A stretch of DNA of 64,000 nt, taken from the NCBI GenBank assembly GCA_002083365.1, contig LVWS01000005.1, positions 128,218 through 192,217 on the forward strand. Direction: 5' to 3'. Positions 8,626 to 17,589 of the stretch are shown piece by piece; the stretch's first letter is position 1; each line of letters starts with the position of its first letter. Origin of the DNA: Nitrospira sp. SG-bin1. Its GTDB lineage: Bacteria > Nitrospirota > Nitrospiria > Nitrospirales > Nitrospiraceae. A program made the position numbers and the translations under genes. A model generated the notes under the pieces. It saw only the letters and a program-made list of their open reading frames with translations, was not told the origin of the DNA and made no database searches.

Positions 8626-11600
8626 CTAAGATAGCAAAGAGAGAGCCCCTTTGCCTAGCACTTCCTCAACATCCGACACAAAATGGTCGCTGGGACAGAT
8701 CGTGAGATGCGGGAGGGGCGCCGTCTCCGCTTCCAAGGTGTCTTCGGTTCGAAACGACATCGAGATCGTGGTACCGCCCGGATGCCGCCGAAAGACGTCC
8801 AACAGACGAGGCAATCGCTCGCGAACCTCGGGACCATCGCTCAATCGGATGCGGATGCGTTTGATGGCCTGCACCTGGACGTCGGCCAGCGGTTCGATCT
8901 TGCTCCCGCGGATTTTTGTGCCCTTGTCTCCACGATCGATCGTGCCGGTGATGCGGACGATCCGCTCGGGTGCGATCAGCTCACCCGCGGTCCTGAATAA
9001 ATCGGGAAACACGATCACCTCGGTGGTCCCTTGCAGGTCTTCCACCGTGAGGTACGCCATCCGATCGCCCTTCTTGGTCAACATCGATTTGATCGCGGCG
9101 ATGATGCCGCAGATCTTCACTTCGCCGCCGTCCGCGCAATCTTTCAATCCCGCCGCCGTCGTGGTTGACAAGGCACTCAGCGTCGCCTCGTAGCGGGCAA
9201 GGGGATGGGCGGAAATATAGAACCCCGTCAGCTCCCGCTCGTATTTCAATCGTTGCGCTTGGTCCCACTCCGCAATCGTGGGCAGGGGAGGCGCGGGCAA
9301 GGCGGTTGCGGTGCTGTGCCCGTTCAGTTCCACACCGAAGATACTGATTTGTCCCTGCTCACGCTCGCGTTGAGCCGCTGCGCCTTCGTCCACCGCTTGA
9401 TCGAGCACGGCCAGCAATTGGGCCCGTTTGGCGCCGGTCGAATCGAACGCGCCGGTTTTAATCAAACCTTCCAACATCCGTTTATTCACCTTGTGAAGAT
9501 CGACCCTCCGGCAGAAGTCGAAGAACGAGCGGAAGGGACCGGCTTGGGAGCGGATCGCCAAGACCGATTCGACGGCGCCTTCCCCGACGTTTTTGATGGC
9601 CGCCAAGCCGAACCGAATGGCCCCGTCGGCCACGGCGAAATGCGTTTGGCTGGCGTTCACGTCAGGCCCCAGAACTTTAATACCCAGATCCCGACATTCG
9701 GTGAAATACCCGACCAGCTTGTCCTGATTGCCCATGTCGGTCGTCATGAGCGCCGCCATGAATTCCGTCGGATAGTGCTCTTTCAGATAGGCGGTTTGAT
9801 AGCACAACACGGCATAAGCGGCCGCATGCGACTTGTTGAACCCATACCCGGCGAACTTTTGGATCAGTTCGTAGAGCTTTTCCGCTTTTTTCTCAGGAAT
9901 GTGCTTGTGCTTCGCGCCATCGAGGAACTTGACGCGCAACTTCTCCATCTCTTCCGGCTTCTTTTTCCCCATCGCCCGGCGAAGAATATCGGCTTGGCCC
10001 AATGAGAAGCCGGCCATCTTATTGGCGATCGCCATCACTTGTTCCTGGTAAACGATCACGCCATAGGTGTCCTTCAGGATCGGTTCCAATTCCGGAAGGT
10101 CATAGGTGATCGGCACCTTCCCCTGTTTTCGCTTGATGAAATCCGGGATGAGATCCATCGGTCCCGGGCGATAGAGCGCGATAATGGCGATGATGTCCTC
10201 GAACCGGTCGGGCTTGAGGCCCGTGAGGAGATCCCGCATGCCGGAACTTTCCAGCTGGAACAGTCCCGTCGTTTTCCCCGAGCTCAACAGGGCAAAGGTC
10301 GCCGGATCATCAAAGGGGACCCGATCGATCGCCAAGGGAGGGGAGTCGCGATGCGTGTCGTTGATGAGGGTCTCGGCGCGCCGGATCATCGTGAGGGTCT
10401 TGAGCCCGAGGAAGTCGAATTTGACCAGACCGATCTTTTCGACGTCTCCCATCGAGTACTGGGTCACGATTTCGTCGTTGGCGCCCTTATAGAGCGGCAC
10501 GTGGTCGGTGAGCGGTCCCTCGGAGATGACGACGCCGGCCGCATGGGTGGAGGCATGACGGGCCAGACCTTCGAGCGATTGCGCATTGGTCATGAGCTCC
10601 TTGACCTTGGGATCCGTCTCCACCAGCTCACGCAGACGAGGCTCGGTGTCCAACGCTTGCTGCAGCGTGATGTTCAATTGATTGGGAACGAGCTTCGCCA
10701 CTTTATCCGCATCGGCATACGACAGTTCCAACACACGCCCCACATCGCGGATCGCGGCCTTCGCCCCGAGTGTCCCGAACGTAATGATTTGAGCCACATG
10801 ATCGCTGCCGTATTTCTCCACCACATAGTTGATCACTTCCCCACGGCGATCCATGCAGAAATCCATATCGATATCGGGCAGGGAGACGCGTTCCGGGTTC
10901 AAGAAACGCTCGAACAAAAGGGTATAGACCAGCGGATCAAGATCGGTGATGCGCAAGGCGTAAGCCACGAGACTCCCGGCGGCAGACCCTCGCCCTGGAC
11001 CGACCGGAATCCCCTTGGACCGTGCGAACCGAATGATGTCCCAGACAATGAGAAAGTACCCGGCGAATCCCATCGAGCAGATGACCATCAGCTCTTCTCG
11101 AAGGCGCTGATCGTAGACAGCGGAAGCCACCCGGCCGGGCCGCTCCGTCAGCCGTTCCTTCAATCCGGTGAGCGCGAGATGTTCCAGATAGGACTCGCGA
11201 TCCGTAAACCCGTCCGGGATGCGATATTGAGGGAGATGCGTCTTGTTCAGCGGGAGATCGAGCGAGCAATGATCGGCGATGCGACAGGTATTCGTCACGG
11301 CGCCTGGGAACTCCGCAAATGCCGGAGCGATTTCCTCCGTGGATTTGACGTACAACTGATCCGTATCGAACTTCATCCGGCTCGGGTCGCTGAGCGTCTT
11401 TCCCGTCTGGAGACACAGCATCAATTCATGGGGCCGCGCATCCTCTTTCTTCAGGTAGTGGCAATCATTGGTGCCGGCCAGGGGAATTCCGAGCTTTTTA
11501 TGGATCTCGATCAGTCCGGCATTGGCGATCCGCTGATGGTCGAGCCCGTTTGCCTGCACCTCGAGATAAAAGTGATCCTTCCCAAAGATTTCTTGAAATT

Positions 11601-12090
11601 CGCCCGCCACCGCCAGGGCGCCCTCCATGTCGTTCTGGCCGATCAGATAGGGAATCTCACCGCTCAGGCAGCCGGAGAGAGCGATGATGCCGTCGTGATG
11701 CAATTTCAACAGCTCCTTGTCTATACGAGGTTTATAGTAGAAGCCTTCAAGATATCCTTTACTGACGAGCTTGATAAGATTTTGATAACCGGTGAGGTTT
11801 CTGGCGAGGAGGATCAAATGGTAGTAATCGTTGTGCGCAAGCCCGCTGTCCTTCTTCGCATGGCGACTGCCGAGCGCCATATAGGCTTCACAACCGATGA
11901 TGGGCTTGATACCCACCTCGTTCGCCTTGCGATAAAATTCGATCGCGCCGAACATGTTGCCATGGTCGGTCATCGCCACGGCCGGCTGGTTGAAGGATTT
12001 AATCTGATGAACCAGCGGCTCGATTTGATTCGCGCCGTCGAGAAGGCTGAACTGGGTATGGAGATGCAGATGAACGAAAGAGGAAGCCAC
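8626..12090 (-). CDS. dnaE: DNA polymerase III subunit alpha
   Basis: This is the replicative polymerase catalytic subunit, 1154 residues, the usual size for the DnaE1 class. The N-terminal PHP domain is present (FVHLHLHTQFSLLDG, MTDHGNMFGAIEFY, GTNDCHYL). The palm has VGPGRGSAAGSLVAY and the catalytic aspartates in LPDIDMDFCMDRRG. Fingers (AIIALYRPGPMDLIP) and tandem HhH (AGYGFNKSHAAAYA) follow, then a C-terminal OB fold (VKICGIIAAIK, KGDRMAYLTVEDLQG). The start is GTG at 12090, directly before the PHP motif. No Deg- or intein-like insertion is seen. Confidence 0.98.
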   Translation of the reverse strand: MASSFVHLHLHTQFSLLDGANQIEPLVHQIKSFNQPAVAMTDHGNMFGAIEFYRKANEVGIKPIIGCEAYMALGSRHAKKDSGLAHNDYYHLILLARNLTGYQNLIKLVSKGYLEGFYYKPRIDKELLKLHHDGIIALSGCLSGEIPYLIGQNDMEGALAVAGEFQEIFGKDHFYLEVQANGLDHQRIANAGLIEIHKKLGIPLAGTNDCHYLKKEDARPHELMLCLQTGKTLSDPSRMKFDTDQLYVKSTEEIAPAFAEFPGAVTNTCRIADHCSLDLPLNKTHLPQYRIPDGFTDRESYLEHLALTGLKERLTERPGRVASAVYDQRLREELMVICSMGFAGYFLIVWDIIRFARSKGIPVGPGRGSAAGSLVAYALRITDLDPLVYTLLFERFLNPERVSLPDIDMDFCMDRRGEVINYVVEKYGSDHVAQIITFGTLGAKAAIRDVGRVLELSYADADKVAKLVPNQLNITLQQALDTEPRLRELVETDPKVKELMTNAQSLEGLARHASTHAAGVVISEGPLTDHVPLYKGANDEIVTQYSMGDVEKIGLVKFDFLGLKTLTMIRRAETLINDTHRDSPPLAIDRVPFDDPATFALLSSGKTTGLFQLESSGMRDLLTGLKPDRFEDIIAIIALYRPGPMDLIPDFIKRKQGKVPITYDLPELEPILKDTYGVIVYQEQVMAIANKMAGFSLGQADILRRAMGKKKPEEMEKLRVKFLDGAKHKHIPEKKAEKLYELIQKFAGYGFNKSHAAAYAVLCYQTAYLKEHYPTEFMAALMTTDMGNQDKLVGYFTECRDLGIKVLGPDVNASQTHFAVADGAIRFGLAAIKNVGEGAVESVLAIRSQAGPFRSFFDFCRRVDLHKVNKRMLEGLIKTGAFDSTGAKRAQLLAVLDQAVDEGAAAQREREQGQISIFGVELNGHSTATALPAPPLPTIAEWDQAQRLKYERELTGFYISAHPLARYEATLSALSTTTAAGLKDCADGGEVKICGIIAAIKSMLTKKGDRMAYLTVEDLQGTTEVIVFPDLFRTAGELIAPERIVRITGTIDRGDKGTKIRGSKIEPLADVQVQAIKRIRIRLSDGPEVRERLPRLLDVFRRHPGGTTISMSFRTEDTLEAETAPLPHLTICPSDHFVSDVEEVLGKGALSLLS

Positions 12091-12289
12091 GAAAAGATAG
12101 ACCTCGTTGTTTGATTGTAGTCAGGACATGAGAAGGAGTCAACGACGAGGGGCTTGGCACATCAGCCACATCATACAACGACACCTCGAAACCACCTCTT
12201 GTGAGATGACTGGCAGGCTGCGCCAAAACTCCCTTGGACTCCTCAAGCCATCATGAATCTTGATGTGTGAGACGACACCAAACAGTCAG

Positions 12290-12388
12290 ACAGGATGCTC
12301 ATAATGGCCGTCCAGCGAGGCCACCGCGAGTAAAGAGGCGAATCATACTCCGGGAAAACAAAGCTGGCGGACTTTTTCAGCATCCTGC
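12290..12388 (-). repeat. Short inverted-repeat element, copy B (99 bp)
   Basis: Read on the minus strand the element begins GCAGGATGCTGAAAAAGTCC and ends CCATTATGAGCATCCTGT. It is homologous to 38892-39018, including TTCGCCTCTT and GCTGGACGGCC near the right end, but lacks about 28 bases in the middle. Its left end overlaps the TAG stop of the coiled-coil gene at 12388, forming CTAG at 12388-12391. The arms GTCCGCCAGC and GCTGGACGGCC also pair, so the transcript would fold into a long hairpin and could end transcription of the gene. It has no coding capacity. I class it as MITE/REP-like. Confidence 0.75.
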
Positions 12389-14016
12389 TAGAGCCGCTCC
12401 CCATACTTTCGGTAGTGTTGTTTCTTGGCATCGGCAATCCAATTCTCCCGTTTGATGCGGTCGGGATCCGTATCGAGCTTCTTGGCGATCTTCTCGATGT
12501 CTTCCGGTTTCCAGCGGGCGATCTGGATGAAGGTGCGGGTGCCCAGCTTCTGGAGTGTCTGTGCAAACACCGGCCCGATCCCATAGATCTTTTTGAGATC
12601 GTCCTCCTGCATCTCTTTACTGGTCTTGGACGATCCTGCCTGAACACTCCGTTCACCTCCATTCTGGCCGGACTGACGAGGTCCTACGGTTGTCGGGGCT
12701 GCGGTGGCACGAAGTGACGCTCGCAGCTCTCGGAGCCGCTTTTGCAGACGGTCGATTTGTTCATCTTTTCCTGGAATAGCCTGCACCTCTTGCCGTAGAC
12801 CTTCACGTTCGACCTCAAGGTCTCCCAGTTGACGGTGGAGAGCGGCGATTTGTTCGTCCCGTTCCCGCAACTGTTCCTCATCCCGAAGATGCTGCGCATG
12901 AAGTTGTTCCTGGGCCGCACATTGGTCGCGAAGCTTCGCGACCTCGACTTCGTGTTCTTGAACGGTGCGTGCGTGTGTTCGCTCCCATTGTTTGACCTCT
13001 GATTCCTTCTCACGCAGAAGATGCGTGACCGGCACCAGCTCTTCAATACGGTGGTCTCGTTCCGTGACGGACTGTTCGAGCTGATGGATCGTGCCGCGAT
13101 GGGCGGCCTCCCGGTCACTCAGTTCGACTTCCAGTTCATGCACGCGGCTTTGCGCCCACTCGAGTTTCTCCACCTGCGCCCGGAGCCGGTCCCGGTCCGC
13201 CAGGTTCTCGTTAAGCTGAGCGATATGTTCGCGCAAGACCCGAATTTCCTGCTCCAGCACCTCGCGGGTTTGGTCCGAAGTCCGACAGGCCTGTTGCGCC
13301 CCGCGCAGCTCTTCCTCATGCGCCGCCACGATGGCATCGAACTCGCCGATGCGGTGGTCTCGTTCGGTGATGGACTGTTCGAGCTGATGGATCGTGCCGC
13401 GATGGGCGGCCTCCCGGTCACTTAGTTCGACTTCCAGTTCATGCACGCGGCCCTGCGCCCACTCGAGCTTCTCCACCTGCGCCCGGAGCCGGTCCCGGTC
13501 CGCCAGGTTCTCGTTGAGCTGAGCGATATGTTCGCGCAAGACCCGAATTTCCTGCTCCAGCACCTCGCGGGTTTGGTCCGAAGTCCGGCAGGCCTGTTGC
13601 GCCCCGCGCAGCTCTTCCGCCTGTGCCGCCACGATGGACTCCATCTCACTCACGCTCCGGCGTGCGGACGCTCCTTGAGCCTCCGAGTCCGTCAGTTGTT
13701 TCGACCTCCCGGCCAGTTCTGTTTCGAGCACCTTCAGCCGTTCGCCGCGTGCGGTGAGCTCCCGTTGGACCGAGGAGTACAGCGCCTCGGATGAATGGAG
13801 CTTCTGCTCGAGGATCTGCACCATGGAGATCTTGACCTTCAAATCATGCGAGGTCGCTTCCAACATCTGTTCCTTGGTCCGCAACAGATTGGCCAGGTCC
13901 GGGCTTTGTTGATCCGGCGAATTCTTGAGGTGATACCGCAACAACCAGCCGACCGCGACACCGATACCTGCCGCGGTGAGGAGGCATCCGACCATCTGGC
14001 TGATCAGCGTGATCAT
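12388..14016 (-). CDS. Membrane-anchored coiled-coil repeat protein with C-terminal HhH domain
   Basis: The 542-residue protein has a membrane helix at about 4-26 (GCLLTAAGIGVAVGWLL), then roughly 440 residues of near-continuous coiled coil. Two 101-residue tandem repeats lie within it, each starting EELRGAQQACRTSDQTREVL and running through RVLREHIAQLNENLADRDRL and HELEVELSDREAAHRGTI. The last 70 residues form a helix-hairpin-helix domain (DDLKKIYGIGPVFAQTLQKL, GTRTFIQIARWKPEDIEKI) like the COG3743 domain also found at the end of some NuoE proteins. Such motifs usually bind DNA backbone or proteins. With the helix in the inner membrane and a short N-terminus, the coil and HhH probably lie in the cytoplasm. 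It follows the OmpA-family gene by 14 bases with TAAGGAG as ribosome site, so the two form an operon. Confidence 0.8.
   Translation of the reverse strand: MITLISQMVGCLLTAAGIGVAVGWLLRYHLKNSPDQQSPDLANLLRTKEQMLEATSHDLKVKISMVQILEQKLHSSEALYSSVQRELTARGERLKVLETELAGRSKQLTDSEAQGASARRSVSEMESIVAAQAEELRGAQQACRTSDQTREVLEQEIRVLREHIAQLNENLADRDRLRAQVEKLEWAQGRVHELEVELSDREAAHRGTIHQLEQSITERDHRIGEFDAIVAAHEEELRGAQQACRTSDQTREVLEQEIRVLREHIAQLNENLADRDRLRAQVEKLEWAQSRVHELEVELSDREAAHRGTIHQLEQSVTERDHRIEELVPVTHLLREKESEVKQWERTHARTVQEHEVEVAKLRDQCAAQEQLHAQHLRDEEQLRERDEQIAALHRQLGDLEVEREGLRQEVQAIPGKDEQIDRLQKRLRELRASLRATAAPTTVGPRQSGQNGGERSVQAGSSKTSKEMQEDDLKKIYGIGPVFAQTLQKLGTRTFIQIARWKPEDIEKIAKKLDTDPDRIKRENWIADAKKQHYRKYGERL
13047..13337 (-). 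repeat. 303-bp direct repeat unit 1 in coiled-coil gene
   Basis: This tract is near-identical in DNA to 13350-13640, offset by exactly 303 bases (101 codons). Only scattered substitutions separate the two units, for example CGCGGCTTTGCGCCC here against CGCGGCCCTGCGCCC there. This implies a recent tandem duplication or ongoing homogenisation, and the array can change copy number by recombination. Confidence 0.85.
13350..13640 (-). repeat. 303-bp direct repeat unit 2 in coiled-coil gene
   Basis: This is the second copy of the 101-codon unit. The reading frame runs unbroken through both copies. The adjacent paralogue (15196-17334) contains four diverged versions of the same unit. Confidence 0.85.
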
Positions 14017-14030
14017 ACGTTCTCCACTCC

Positions 14031-14891
14031 TTACATCAGCAATTCGATCCGTTGATTATGTGGGAGACCGGTTTCCTGCCTCCCCGGTGAGGGCTGGTGC
14101 ATCGAACCGGCGCCGATTGCGGTCACCGGATTCGTGAGCCCATGACGTGTCAAGTACTGCTTGACGGCTTCGGCGCGATGCAGGCTCAGTTGGACGTTGA
14201 GTTCCGTCTGACCAACAGCGTCGGTATGGCTTGCGATCTCAATCGGCGCGTGGGGAGCCTTCCGCAAGAGAACGATGATTTGGTCCAGGACCGCCTGTCC
14301 GTTGGTCGTGATCCTGGCACTATTGGGCTCAAACTCGAGGGGTGATTTTGCCAGAACTTGGTTCAGCGACAGTTGGAGCGCCGACAGAGGAACAACGGCG
14401 GATGCCGACGCGGTCGCCGATGCCACCTGCACACGATCTTCAATCTTTAAACCTGCGCGTATCGCCGGAGCCAGAGCCTTTAGGACATCGGCTTTCTCGC
14501 GATGACCGGCCACTTGGCCGATCACGACCAGCGACCGTCCGTCGATCATGATGGACCCGCGCTCGATCATCAGGCCCAAGATCGGCAAGATCTGTGGAAC
14601 GGTGTCGACCCAGGCGGCCGCCGTGACCTGCTTATCGACGATGAACTGGTCGACTACACGCGTTCGTGTCTTTGCCGAGAGAATATTCGCCTGCTCAAGA
14701 ATCGTGGCCCTGCTGCGCTCATTGGGCAACGAGCCGCGAAAGACCAACCGGCCCTGTTCAAAACTGGCATGGAATGAGGCGGGGGTCACGGCGGTGGACC
14801 GCGACCATGAGGCGAGATGCCGTGGAATGCACACCAGGGCGAGCAGGATCAGCGCCACTGCACCTCCGCTGAGAATCCACGCACGCTTCAT
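14031..14891 (-). CDS. Inner-membrane-anchored OmpA-family protein with BON-like tandem domain
   Basis: The 286-residue protein has an N-terminal membrane helix (WILSGGAVALILLALVCIP, residues 5-23). A periplasmic part follows with two related segments (about 38-95 and 105-165; GRLVFRGSLPNE and GRSLVVIGQVAGH) that resemble BON-type repeats of the ArfA/OmpATb kind. The C-terminal OmpA-like domain (about 185-286) keeps the peptidoglycan-binding aspartate D224 in SHTDAVGQTE and arginine R239 in LSLHRAEAVKQYL, and ends in HNQRIELLM. It should bind peptidoglycan diaminopimelate from an inner-membrane anchor. It is the first gene of a two-gene unit with the HhH coiled-coil protein. A conserved upstream box lies 51 bases before the ATG. 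No clear ribosome site is seen. Confidence 0.8.
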   Translation of the reverse strand: MKRAWILSGGAVALILLALVCIPRHLASWSRSTAVTPASFHASFEQGRLVFRGSLPNERSRATILEQANILSAKTRTRVVDQFIVDKQVTAAAWVDTVPQILPILGLMIERGSIMIDGRSLVVIGQVAGHREKADVLKALAPAIRAGLKIEDRVQVASATASASAVVPLSALQLSLNQVLAKSPLEFEPNSARITTNGQAVLDQIIVLLRKAPHAPIEIASHTDAVGQTELNVQLSLHRAEAVKQYLTRHGLTNPVTAIGAGSMHQPSPGRQETGLPHNQRIELLM

Positions 14892-15195
14892 GGGATCAAC
14901 TTGGTATAGATGACGTGGTTACCGGCTCGCGAGGCGCCACGGTACCATATTTGACGCCATCTGTACTAGGGTATGAGTGGGCGATCAAGCAGACCAGGGG
15001 TGACGCAGCTCCGTTGGTTCCTCAAGGTTGTTCGATCAAGACACATCCACAGAGATATTCGCATCTCAACAAGATTTCACGCCAACTCATTTGGCTTGAT
15101 CGGCCAAGGCACATGGGATGGTCGATGAACGTCACGGGACAGGGTGGGGGAGTCACTCAGCGGGACACCGGACACAAGGTGCATTAATGAGATGG
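14892..15195. other. Intergenic region between the two duplicated units
   Basis: The first 85 bases hold the leader and upstream box of the OmpA-family gene (14942-14972). The remaining 220 bases up to the end of the second coiled-coil gene show no gene, no strong hairpin and no second copy of the inverted-repeat element. Open frames here lack ribosome sites. Confidence 0.5.
14942..14972 (-). promoter_or_regulatory. Conserved upstream box of OmpA-family gene, copy 1
   Basis: On the minus strand the 31-base box runs from ACCCTAGTACA to TGGTAC. It matches the box at 17590-17620 at 23 of 31 positions, with identical ends (ACCCTAGTACA; TCAA; TGGTAC) and a diverged middle. Both lie 50-51 bases before an ATG. 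Paired GTAC half-motifs about 20 bases apart suggest a promoter with an activator or repressor site. The factor is unknown. Confidence 0.55.
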
Positions 15196-17334
15196 CTAGA
15201 TCCGTTCCCCATACTTTCGGTAATGTTGCTTCTTGGCGTCGGCAATCCAATTCTCCCGTTTGATGCGGTCGGGATCCGTATCGAGCTTCTTGGCGATCTT
15301 CTCGATATCTTCCGGTTTCCAACGGGCGATCTGGATGAAGGTGCGGGTGCCCAGCTTCTGAAGAGTCTGTGCAAACCCCGGCCCGATCCCATAGATCTTT
15401 TTGAGATCGTCTTCCGGTACGCTCTTACCGACTTTCGGCGGTCTGACAGGAGCATCCGATCCAGCTCCATTCTGGCGAGGCTTATGAGACAGGACGGTTG
15501 CAGAAGCCGGCGTCGCGCGAAGTGAGGTCCGCAGTTCCTTGAGTCGCTTTTGCAGACGATCGATCTGCTCGTCTTTCCCCGGAATACACTGGACTTCCGT
15601 TTGTAAGGCGTGACGTTCCGCTTGGAGGTCGTGCAGCTCGCGCTGGAGATGTGCAATCTGTTCATCTCGTTCTTGCAGATGTTGCTCGTCAAGCTCATGC
15701 TGCGCGCGGAGTTGTTCCTGTGCCGTCCATTGTTCCTGCAGTTTCGCCGTCTCGGCTTCCAACTCTTGCACGGTGCGCGCGTGAGTGCGTTCCCATTCTT
15801 TGATCGTTGCCTCCTTTTCGCGAAGGAGATACGTAACCGGCATCAGTTCCTCGATGCGCCGGTCGCGCTCCGTAAGGGCTTGTTCAAGCTGCTGAATCGT
15901 ACCGCGATGAGCCGCCTCCCGATCGCTCAGTTCGACTTCCAGCTGATGGACCCGGGCTTGCACGGATTCCAGTTTCTTCACCTGGGTCCGGAGCCGATCC
16001 CGGTCCGCCAGGTTCTCGTTGAGCTGGGCGATATGGTCGCGCAGCACCCGGATTTCTTCTTTGAGAACCTCGCGAGCCTGCTCGGCAGTGTGACAGGCCT
16101 GCTGTGCTCCACGGACCTCATCCAGCTGCGCCGCGGCGGCGGCATTGAACTCGCCGATGCGCCGGTCGCGCTCCGCAAGGGCCTGTTCGAGCTGCTGAAT
16201 TGCGCTGCGATGAGCCGACTCCCGATCACTCAGTTCGATCTCCAGCCGATGGACACGATCTTGTGCCGATTCCAGTTTCTCCATGCGGGCTCGAACTTGG
16301 TCCCGGTCGGCCAGGCCTTCGTTGAGTTGCGTGATATGGTCGCGCAGGACCCGGATTTCTTCCTTGAGGACCTCGCCGGCCTGTTGGGCCCCGCGAAGTT
16401 CGTTCATCTGCGCAGCCGCGACCACATCGAACTCGCCGATGCGCCGGTCGCGCTCCGCAAGGGCCTGTTCGAGCTGCTGAATTGCGCTGCGATGAGCCGA
16501 CTCCCGATCACTCAGTTCGACGTGCAGCTGATTGACGCGGATTTGCACTGCCTCCAGCTGTTTCGCCTGAGCACGAAGGTGCTCCCGGTCCGCGAGACCC
16601 TCGTTGAGTTGGGCGATGTGGTCGCGCAACACCCGGATCTCTTCCTTGAGGACTTCGCGGGCCTGCTCGGCGGTCTGAGAGGCCTGTTGCGCCCCACGGA
16701 GCTCATCCAGCTGCGCCGCGGCGGCGGCATCGAACTCACCGATGCGCCGGTCACGTTCCGCAAGAACCTGTTCGAGTTGCTGAATCCTACGGCGATGGGC
16801 CGCTTCTCGATCGCTCAGTTCGACCTCTAGCAGATGCACGCGATCTTGTGCCGATTCTAGTTTTTCCATGCGGGCTCGGACTTGGTCCCGGTCGGCCAGG
16901 CCCTCGTTGAGTTGCGTGACATGGTCGCGCAACACCCGGATTTCCTCCTTGAGGACTTCACGGGCCTGTTGGGCCCCGCGAAGGTCATCCCCTTGAGTGG
17001 CGATGATCGCATTGAGCTCGCTTGCATGTTGACGTGCCGCCACGCCTTCAGCCTCCAGGTCGGCCACTCGTCTTGACCGTAGAGCCAGTTCTGCTTCGAG
17101 CGCCTTCAATTGTTCGCCACGAGCAGTCAACTCCCGTTGGGCTGAAGAGAACTGGGTCTCGGACGACATGACTTTCTGTTCGAGCACCTGCATCGCTGCA
17201 GTCTTCACCTTCAAGTCATGAGACGTCGTCTCGAGCAGCCGTTCCTTGGCCCGCAAGAGATTGGCCAGCTCTTGGTATTGTTGTTCCAGAGAATCCTTGG
17301 ACGGAGGCTGCAGCCACCTGCTCATTTTGCTCAT
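15196..17334 (-). CDS. Paralogous coiled-coil repeat protein with HhH domain, no membrane anchor
   Basis: This 712-residue paralogue of the 12388-14016 product lacks the N-terminal membrane helix (it starts MSKMSRWLQPPSKDSLEQQY) and is probably cytoplasmic. Most of it is coiled coil containing four versions of the same repeat, with anchor periods of 303, 282 and 303 bases. The units beginning RGAQQAREVL and RGAQQAGEVL are seven residues shorter than RGAQQASQTAEQAREVL and RGAQQACHTAEQAREVL, that is, shorter by one heptad. The C-terminal HhH domain (DDLKKIYGIGPGFAQTLQKL and onward) is almost identical to that of the paralogue at protein and DNA level. The start is ATG 17334 with AAGGA upstream. 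The gene follows the probable OmpA-gene remnant by 38 bases. Confidence 0.8.
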   Translation of the reverse strand: MSKMSRWLQPPSKDSLEQQYQELANLLRAKERLLETTSHDLKVKTAAMQVLEQKVMSSETQFSSAQRELTARGEQLKALEAELALRSRRVADLEAEGVAARQHASELNAIIATQGDDLRGAQQAREVLKEEIRVLRDHVTQLNEGLADRDQVRARMEKLESAQDRVHLLEVELSDREAAHRRRIQQLEQVLAERDRRIGEFDAAAAAQLDELRGAQQASQTAEQAREVLKEEIRVLRDHIAQLNEGLADREHLRAQAKQLEAVQIRVNQLHVELSDRESAHRSAIQQLEQALAERDRRIGEFDVVAAAQMNELRGAQQAGEVLKEEIRVLRDHITQLNEGLADRDQVRARMEKLESAQDRVHRLEIELSDRESAHRSAIQQLEQALAERDRRIGEFNAAAAAQLDEVRGAQQACHTAEQAREVLKEEIRVLRDHIAQLNENLADRDRLRTQVKKLESVQARVHQLEVELSDREAAHRGTIQQLEQALTERDRRIEELMPVTYLLREKEATIKEWERTHARTVQELEAETAKLQEQWTAQEQLRAQHELDEQHLQERDEQIAHLQRELHDLQAERHALQTEVQCIPGKDEQIDRLQKRLKELRTSLRATPASATVLSHKPRQNGAGSDAPVRPPKVGKSVPEDDLKKIYGIGPGFAQTLQKLGTRTFIQIARWKPEDIEKIAKKLDTDPDRIKRENWIADAKKQHYRKYGERI
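16046..16938 (-). repeat. Four-unit repeat array inside the coiled-coil paralogue
   Basis: Using the CCCGGAT anchor, repeat units begin near 16047, 16350, 16632 and 16935, giving spacings of 303, 282 and 303 bases. The short spacing reflects a 21-base deletion. Units are similar but more diverged from each other than the two units in the neighbouring gene. Confidence 0.75.
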
Positions 17335-17372
17335 GATGTTAACATCCTTGCATCACACGTTTTTACGGCATC

Positions 17373-17540
17373 TCATTGAAGGTTTGGTTGACATTTTTGC
17401 GAAGAACATGCCGAACCAGAACCGGTCACAGTCAACGAAGTCGTGAGTTCGAGGTGAAGGGGCACAATGATGGGGATGCAGGTCCCGACGTGGGGCATCA
17501 ATACCACCATACCGCCCGTGAGAATACCCGCATGCCTCAT
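17373..17540 (-). pseudogene. Probable 5' remnant of a second OmpA-family gene
   Basis: The 55-codon frame starts MRHAGILTGGMVVLMPHVGT, then CIP. It aligns without gaps beyond the first residues with MKRAWILSGGAVALILLALV, then CIP, the start of the intact OmpA-family protein, but the similarity fades afterwards and the frame ends. The leaders align too: both have the ACCCTAGTACA box about 50 bases upstream and shared GTAACC and ATCTA tracts. The position directly ahead of the second coiled-coil gene matches the intact unit. The simplest reading is an operon duplication followed by loss of most of the OmpA gene. A small functional membrane peptide is the alternative. Confidence 0.5.
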
Positions 17541-17589
17541 GAGCTCAGTCCGCTGTAGATGGTTACGGCGACTGGGGTGCGAAGTGACC

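Noticed and set aside
10039..12114. 691-codon plus-strand frame opposite dnaE
   Set aside because: It is the antisense shadow of dnaE. The minus-strand product has all DnaE motifs.
15610..16830. 406-codon plus-strand frame inside the coiled-coil gene
   Set aside because: It is repetitive only because it is antisense to the repeats. No start signal and no known domains.
12388..17334. The regular DNA repeats as a possible CRISPR or satellite array
   Set aside because: The 303-base units are coding and in frame, with no short repeat-spacer pattern.
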